A stretch of 8,615 nucleotides of DNA from JBOGZD01 sp050697155 (lineage in GTDB: Bacteria > Actinomycetota > Thermoleophilia > Solirubrobacterales > 70-9). The stretch covers positions 1 through 8,615 of the forward strand of contig JBOGZD010000122.1 in the NCBI GenBank assembly GCA_050697155.1. The letters run 5' to 3'. Shown here one piece after another: positions 6,059 through 8,615 of the stretch. The notes under the pieces were generated by a model that made no database searches, was not told the DNA's origin, and saw only the letters and a program-made list of their open reading frames with translations. Positions within the stretch are counted from its first letter, which is position 1. Each line of letters opens with the position of its first letter. Made by a program: the position numbers and the translations under genes.

Positions 6059-7567
6059 ATGTCCGTGAGCACGACCCATGAGAGCCCGTCGCTGACGATC
6101 CAGCAGTGGGCCGACACGGCCCAGCCCGAGCCGCGCCAGGTGCTGGCGATGGCGCGCGAGCACGGCGTGCGGATGGTGGACTTCAAGTTCACCGACCTGC
6201 CGGGCACCTGGCAGCACGTCTCGCTGTCGATCCACGGGCTGGACGAGGACGCGTTCGTGGAGGGGCTCGGGTTCGACGGGTCCTCGATCCGCGGGTTCCA
6301 GGAGATCTCCGAGTCGGACATGATCCTGGTCCCTGACCCCTCGACGGCGGTGATCGACCCGTTTCACGAGCAGCGCACGATGTCGATCATCTGCAGCGTC
6401 TTCGACCCGATCACCCGCGAGCCGTACACCCGCGACCCGCGCTACATCGCGCAGAAGGCCGAGGGCTACCTGCTCGAGACCGGGATCGCCGACACCTGCT
6501 ACATGGGGCCGGAGGCGGAGTTCTTCATCTTCGACCACGTCGCCTTCGACCAGACGGTGAACAAGGCCTACTACGAGGTCGACTCCTCGCAGGGGTTCTG
6601 GAACCGCGGCCTCGGATTCGGCGCCGGCGGGAACGGGGCCAACGGCGCCCGCAACCTCGGCTACACCCTGCGCCCGCAGGAGGGCTACTTCCCGGCCCCG
6701 CCGGGCGACACCCACTCCGACCTGCGGGCGCGGATGGTGGTCGTGCTCGAGGAGATGGGGATCCCGTGCGAGTTCCACCACCACGAGGTCTCGGCGGGCG
6801 GCCAGGCCGAGATCGACCTGCGCTTCGACCGGCTGCTGCGGATGGGCGACAACCTTCAGACCTACAAGTACGTGGTCAAGAACGTCGCCCACCAGGCCGG
6901 CAAGTCGGCGACCTTCATGCCGAAGCCCCTGTTCGAGGAGAACGCCTCGGGGATGCACGTCCACCAGTCGCTGTTCCTCGGCGGCGAGAACGTCATGTAC
7001 GACTTCAACGGCTACGGGCTGCTCTCGCGCGAGGCGCTCAACTACATCGGCGGCCTGCTCGCCCACGGGCGGGCGCTGATGGCGTTCTGCGCCCCGACGA
7101 CCAACTCCTACCGCCGCCTGGTCCCCGGCTACGAGGCCCCCGTCAACCTCGCCTACAGCCAGCGCAACCGGTCGGCGGCCTGCCGGATCCCGGTCTACTC
7201 GCCGGCCGAGAAGGCGAAGCGGGTCGAGTTCCGCCCGCCCGACCCGACCGCGAACCCCTACCTGGCCTTCTCGGCGATGATGATGGCCGGCCTGGACGGG
7301 ATCCAGGAGCGGATCGATCCGGGCAACCCCGTCGACAAGGACCTCTTCGAGCTCGAGCCCGAGGAGCTGGCGGCGATCGCGAGCGTCCCCGGATCGCTCG
7401 ACGACGCCCTCGACGCGCTCGAGGCCGACCACGCCTTCCTGCTCAAGGGCGGCGTGTTCACCGAGGACCTGATCGAGACCTGGATCGACTACAAGCGCCG
7501 CGAGGAGTGCGACTCGGTCCGCCTGCGCCCCCACCCCTGGGAGTTCGCGCTGTATTACGACGTCTGA
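6059..7567 (+). CDS. glnA: Type I glutamine synthetase (glutamate-ammonia ligase)
   Basis: The enzyme makes glutamine from glutamate, ammonium and ATP as a cytoplasmic dodecamer. The 502-residue protein carries all class motifs: the GFDGSSI loop (71-77), metal ligands in PEAEFFIFD (E152, E154), HHEVSAGGQAEID (E243, E251), GMHVH with H300, LVPGYEAP with the flap Glu E359, RIPV (R376) and VEFRPPD (E390, R392). The region after E154 includes the insertion typical of the GSI-beta subclass, and the overall text resembles mycobacterial GlnA1, including the EFALYYDV end. The odd point is the adenylylation site: where GlnA1 has DKDLYELPPEE, this protein reads DKDLFELEPEE, so the modified Tyr (397 in E. 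coli) is Phe430. GlnE control is therefore not possible at this site. The start ATG has GAGGAG 7 nt upstream, overlapping the end of the flotillin gene, so the two are likely translated together. It is the last gene of the operon. Confidence 0.98.
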   Translation: MSVSTTHESPSLTIQQWADTAQPEPRQVLAMAREHGVRMVDFKFTDLPGTWQHVSLSIHGLDEDAFVEGLGFDGSSIRGFQEISESDMILVPDPSTAVIDPFHEQRTMSIICSVFDPITREPYTRDPRYIAQKAEGYLLETGIADTCYMGPEAEFFIFDHVAFDQTVNKAYYEVDSSQGFWNRGLGFGAGGNGANGARNLGYTLRPQEGYFPAPPGDTHSDLRARMVVVLEEMGIPCEFHHHEVSAGGQAEIDLRFDRLLRMGDNLQTYKYVVKNVAHQAGKSATFMPKPLFEENASGMHVHQSLFLGGENVMYDFNGYGLLSREALNYIGGLLAHGRALMAFCAPTTNSYRRLVPGYEAPVNLAYSQRNRSAACRIPVYSPAEKAKRVEFRPPDPTANPYLAFSAMMMAGLDGIQERIDPGNPVDKDLFELEPEELAAIASVPGSLDDALDALEADHAFLLKGGVFTEDLIETWIDYKRREECDSVRLRPHPWEFALYYDV

Positions 7568-7569
7568 AC

Positions 7570-7591
7570 GGCGGCCGAGCCGGTCGGCGCC
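7570..7591. terminator. Hairpin between convergent genes, probable bidirectional terminator
   Basis: GGCG(G)CCGA (7570-7578, one bulged G) pairs with TCGGCGCC (7584-7591) around the loop GCCGG. The 8-bp stem occupies almost the whole 24-nt gap between the glnA stop and the stop codon of the minus-strand gene. There is no T-run on either side, so termination would be of the U-less type proposed for actinomycetes. Function is inferred from position. Confidence 0.55.
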
Positions 7592-8014
7592 CTAGATCCC
7601 GAGGTCGCGCATGAAGCGGGGCTCGTGGTCCTCGATGAAGGTGAACAGGGGGTGGCGGACGCCCTCGTCCTCCCCCGCCTCGTGAACGGCGGTCCCGGGG
7701 TCGGTGGGGCTGGTCAGCGGCTGGTCGGCGTCCTGCCAGAAGCGGTCCGTGGGGTTCCAGCGGCGGCGGCGGATCTCAGCGCTGAGCTCGTCCGCGGCGA
7801 CCACCTCGCTCACCACCCGCTCCGCTTCGCGCGCCGCCTCGTCCGTCTGGGTGTAGACGTAGAGGCGCGGGCCGTCGCGGGTGACGATCACCCGCTCGCC
7901 GAGCCGCTCGACCACTTCGTCGTCCAGCTCCGTGGCCCGCAGCCGCTCGCTCAGCGGAAAGCCGTGCTCGACGTCGTCGAGATGGACTTCGACTCGCCAC
8001 TCGTCGGTTGCCAT
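7592..8014 (-). CDS. Small hypothetical protein, 140 residues
   Basis: I cannot assign a function. The protein begins with a strand-like EWRVEVHLDD (5-14), has a second strand pair around RVIVTRDGPRLYVYTQT (41-57), then an amphipathic helix rich in Glu/Arg/Ala (58-86), followed by RWNPTDRFWQDADQPL (85-100) and an acidic C-terminal part. The order suggests a small alpha/beta fold, perhaps ferredoxin-like, of a kind often seen in actinobacterial hypothetical proteins. No signal peptide or membrane segment is seen. The start at 8014 has no Shine-Dalgarno sequence, but a TAGCCT hexamer sits 9 nt upstream, which suggests a leaderless transcript. It is convergent with glnA and divergent from the glycosidase gene. 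The coding call is favoured over the opposite-strand frame at 7625-8074 by its composition and a plausible fold. Confidence 0.75.
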   Translation of the reverse strand: MATDEWRVEVHLDDVEHGFPLSERLRATELDDEVVERLGERVIVTRDGPRLYVYTQTDEAAREAERVVSEVVAADELSAEIRRRRWNPTDRFWQDADQPLTSPTDPGTAVHEAGEDEGVRHPLFTFIEDHEPRFMRDLGI

Positions 8015-8023
8015 CGCGGCGCG

Positions 8024-8029
8024 AGGCTA
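8024..8029 (-). promoter_or_regulatory. Possible -10 element for leaderless transcript of the 140-residue gene
   Basis: On the minus strand TAGCCT fits the actinobacterial TAnnnT -10 form and ends 9 nt before the ATG, placing the transcript start at or within a few bases of the start codon. The absence of a Shine-Dalgarno sequence agrees. No clear -35 is visible. Confidence 0.35.
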
Positions 8030-8069
8030 GCACCCGCCCCGCGGCGCCGGTGGCGTCTGCCCGGTGCCC

Positions 8070-8076
8070 TATAGCT
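8070..8076 (+). promoter_or_regulatory. Possible -10 element for the glycosidase gene
   Basis: TATAGCT is the most AT-rich spot of the 68-bp divergent region and ends 6 nt before the GTG at 8083. That spacing fits a leaderless transcript beginning at the start codon, and no Shine-Dalgarno sequence precedes the GTG. A -35 element is not evident. Confidence 0.35.
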
Positions 8077-8082
8077 ACCGCC

Positions 8083-8615
8083 GTGCCTCCCGCCGTCCGT
8101 CGCCGCAGGCTCGCGCTCGCGGCGGTCGCCGGTGTCGCGATGGTCGGCGGGGCGATCGTCGGTGGAGGCACCGGCGACGAGGACGGCCGGGAGGCCGCGC
8201 CCACTACGGGGGCGCCGGCGCCGGCCTGCCCCCCGGAGATCGCCTCCGACGCCCGTCGCCTGATCGGCCAAACGCTGGTCGTGCGCATGGAGGCGACGGC
8301 GACCGAGTCGCTGCGTCGCCGGGTCCGCCGCGGCGAGATCGGCGGCGTGGCCCTGTTCCCGCCCGCCGGCGCCGACCCGGCGGCGCTCGCCGAGCAGCTG
8401 GCGGGCCTGCGCCGCGCCGCGGCCGCGGGCGGGATGCCGCCGCCCCTGATCGCGATCGACCAGGAGGGCGGTGAGGTCGAGCGCCTGCCCGAGCTGGCGC
8501 CGGATCTCTCCCCGGCCGAGCTGGCGACCTCCGGCGACCGGGCCGCGGCGGTGCGCGAGGGCCGGGCCACGGGGCGCGACCTGCGCCGGCTGGGCGCCAA
8601 CGTCGACCTCGCCCC
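8083..8615 (+). CDS. Glycoside hydrolase family 3 (NagZ-like), secreted, 3' end missing
   Basis: This open frame runs without a stop from GTG 8083 to the right edge (177 full codons). It begins with a basic n-region (RRRR, 6-9) and a hydrophobic stretch (10-28), then a low-complexity acidic/Ala/Pro spacer up to C49, so the product is probably exported or membrane-tethered. From about residue 50 it follows the GH3 N-terminal barrel: LIGQTLVVRM, GGVALFPP, then the substrate-binding signature IAIDQEGGEVERLP (about 124-137) and GRATGRDLRRLGANVDLAP near the edge, matching beta-N-acetylhexosaminidases of the NagZ type. The KH-x-PG catalytic loop would lie downstream and is not seen, so activity cannot be judged. 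A likely role is cell-wall muropeptide or N-acetylglucosamine turnover. In-frame ATG 8140 is an alternative start, but it would cut the signal segment. Confidence 0.88.
   Translation, partial: MPPAVRRRRLALAAVAGVAMVGGAIVGGGTGDEDGREAAPTTGAPAPACPPEIASDARRLIGQTLVVRMEATATESLRRRVRRGEIGGVALFPPAGADPAALAEQLAGLRRAAAAGGMPPPLIAIDQEGGEVERLPELAPDLSPAELATSGDRAAAVREGRATGRDLRRLGANVDLA

Noticed and set aside
4687..7534. Minus-strand open frames of over 500 codons opposite the flotillin and glnA genes
   Set aside because: They are low-complexity antisense shadows of two clearly identified genes.
7625..8074. Plus-strand 149-codon frame opposite the small minus-strand gene
   Set aside because: It lacks a ribosome-binding site and any domain. 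The minus-strand product has a balanced composition and a plausible strand-helix order, so that strand is preferred, with moderate confidence.
1..8615. CRISPR array, rRNA or tRNA genes
   Set aside because: No regularly spaced direct repeats and no recognisable RNA gene were seen on either strand.

Overview
The window is GC-rich bacterial DNA with dense genes and strong G/C bias at third codon positions. The protein set suggests a high-GC actinomycete: an HNH endonuclease of the DUF222/13E12 type, a glutamine synthetase very close to the mycobacterial GlnA1 type, GTG starts and probable leaderless promoters. The style of the proteins fits a deep-branching lineage such as Thermoleophilia/Solirubrobacterales, but that placement is inference from general resemblance, not from a marker gene.

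Layout. Positions 1-776 (+) hold the 3' part of an HNH endonuclease gene cut by the left edge. It converges on, and overlaps by 26 bp, a minus-strand YdjC/ChbG-family carbohydrate deacetylase gene (751-1506). A 128-bp divergent intergenic region follows. The centre of the window is a tightly packed five-gene plus-strand cluster (1635-7567): amt (ammonium channel), glnK (P-II signal protein), an unrecognised 390-residue soluble protein, a flotillin/SPFH membrane protein, and glnA (type I glutamine synthetase). The gaps are 17, 18, -4 and 4 nt, so it reads as one operon. A 22-bp hairpin fills the gap after glnA. A small minus-strand conserved-type hypothetical gene (7592-8014) follows. It diverges across 68 bp from the 5' part of a secreted glycoside hydrolase family 3 (NagZ-like) gene that runs off the right edge.

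How the genes work together. Amt brings in ammonium, GlnK senses ATP/ADP and 2-oxoglutarate and is expected to plug Amt, and GlnA fixes ammonium into glutamine. The unusual part is that a flotillin scaffold gene and an unknown gene, translationally coupled by an ATGA overlap, sit inside this nitrogen-assimilation operon. This suggests, as a hypothesis, a membrane microdomain that organises ammonium uptake and assimilation. In addition, the classical covalent-modification tyrosines are missing in both targets: the P-II T-loop Tyr51 equivalent is Ala54, and the glutamine synthetase adenylylation Tyr (397 in E. coli) is Phe430. The operon therefore appears to have left the GlnD/GlnE modification cascade, which makes another mode of control, possibly through the two extra genes, worth testing.
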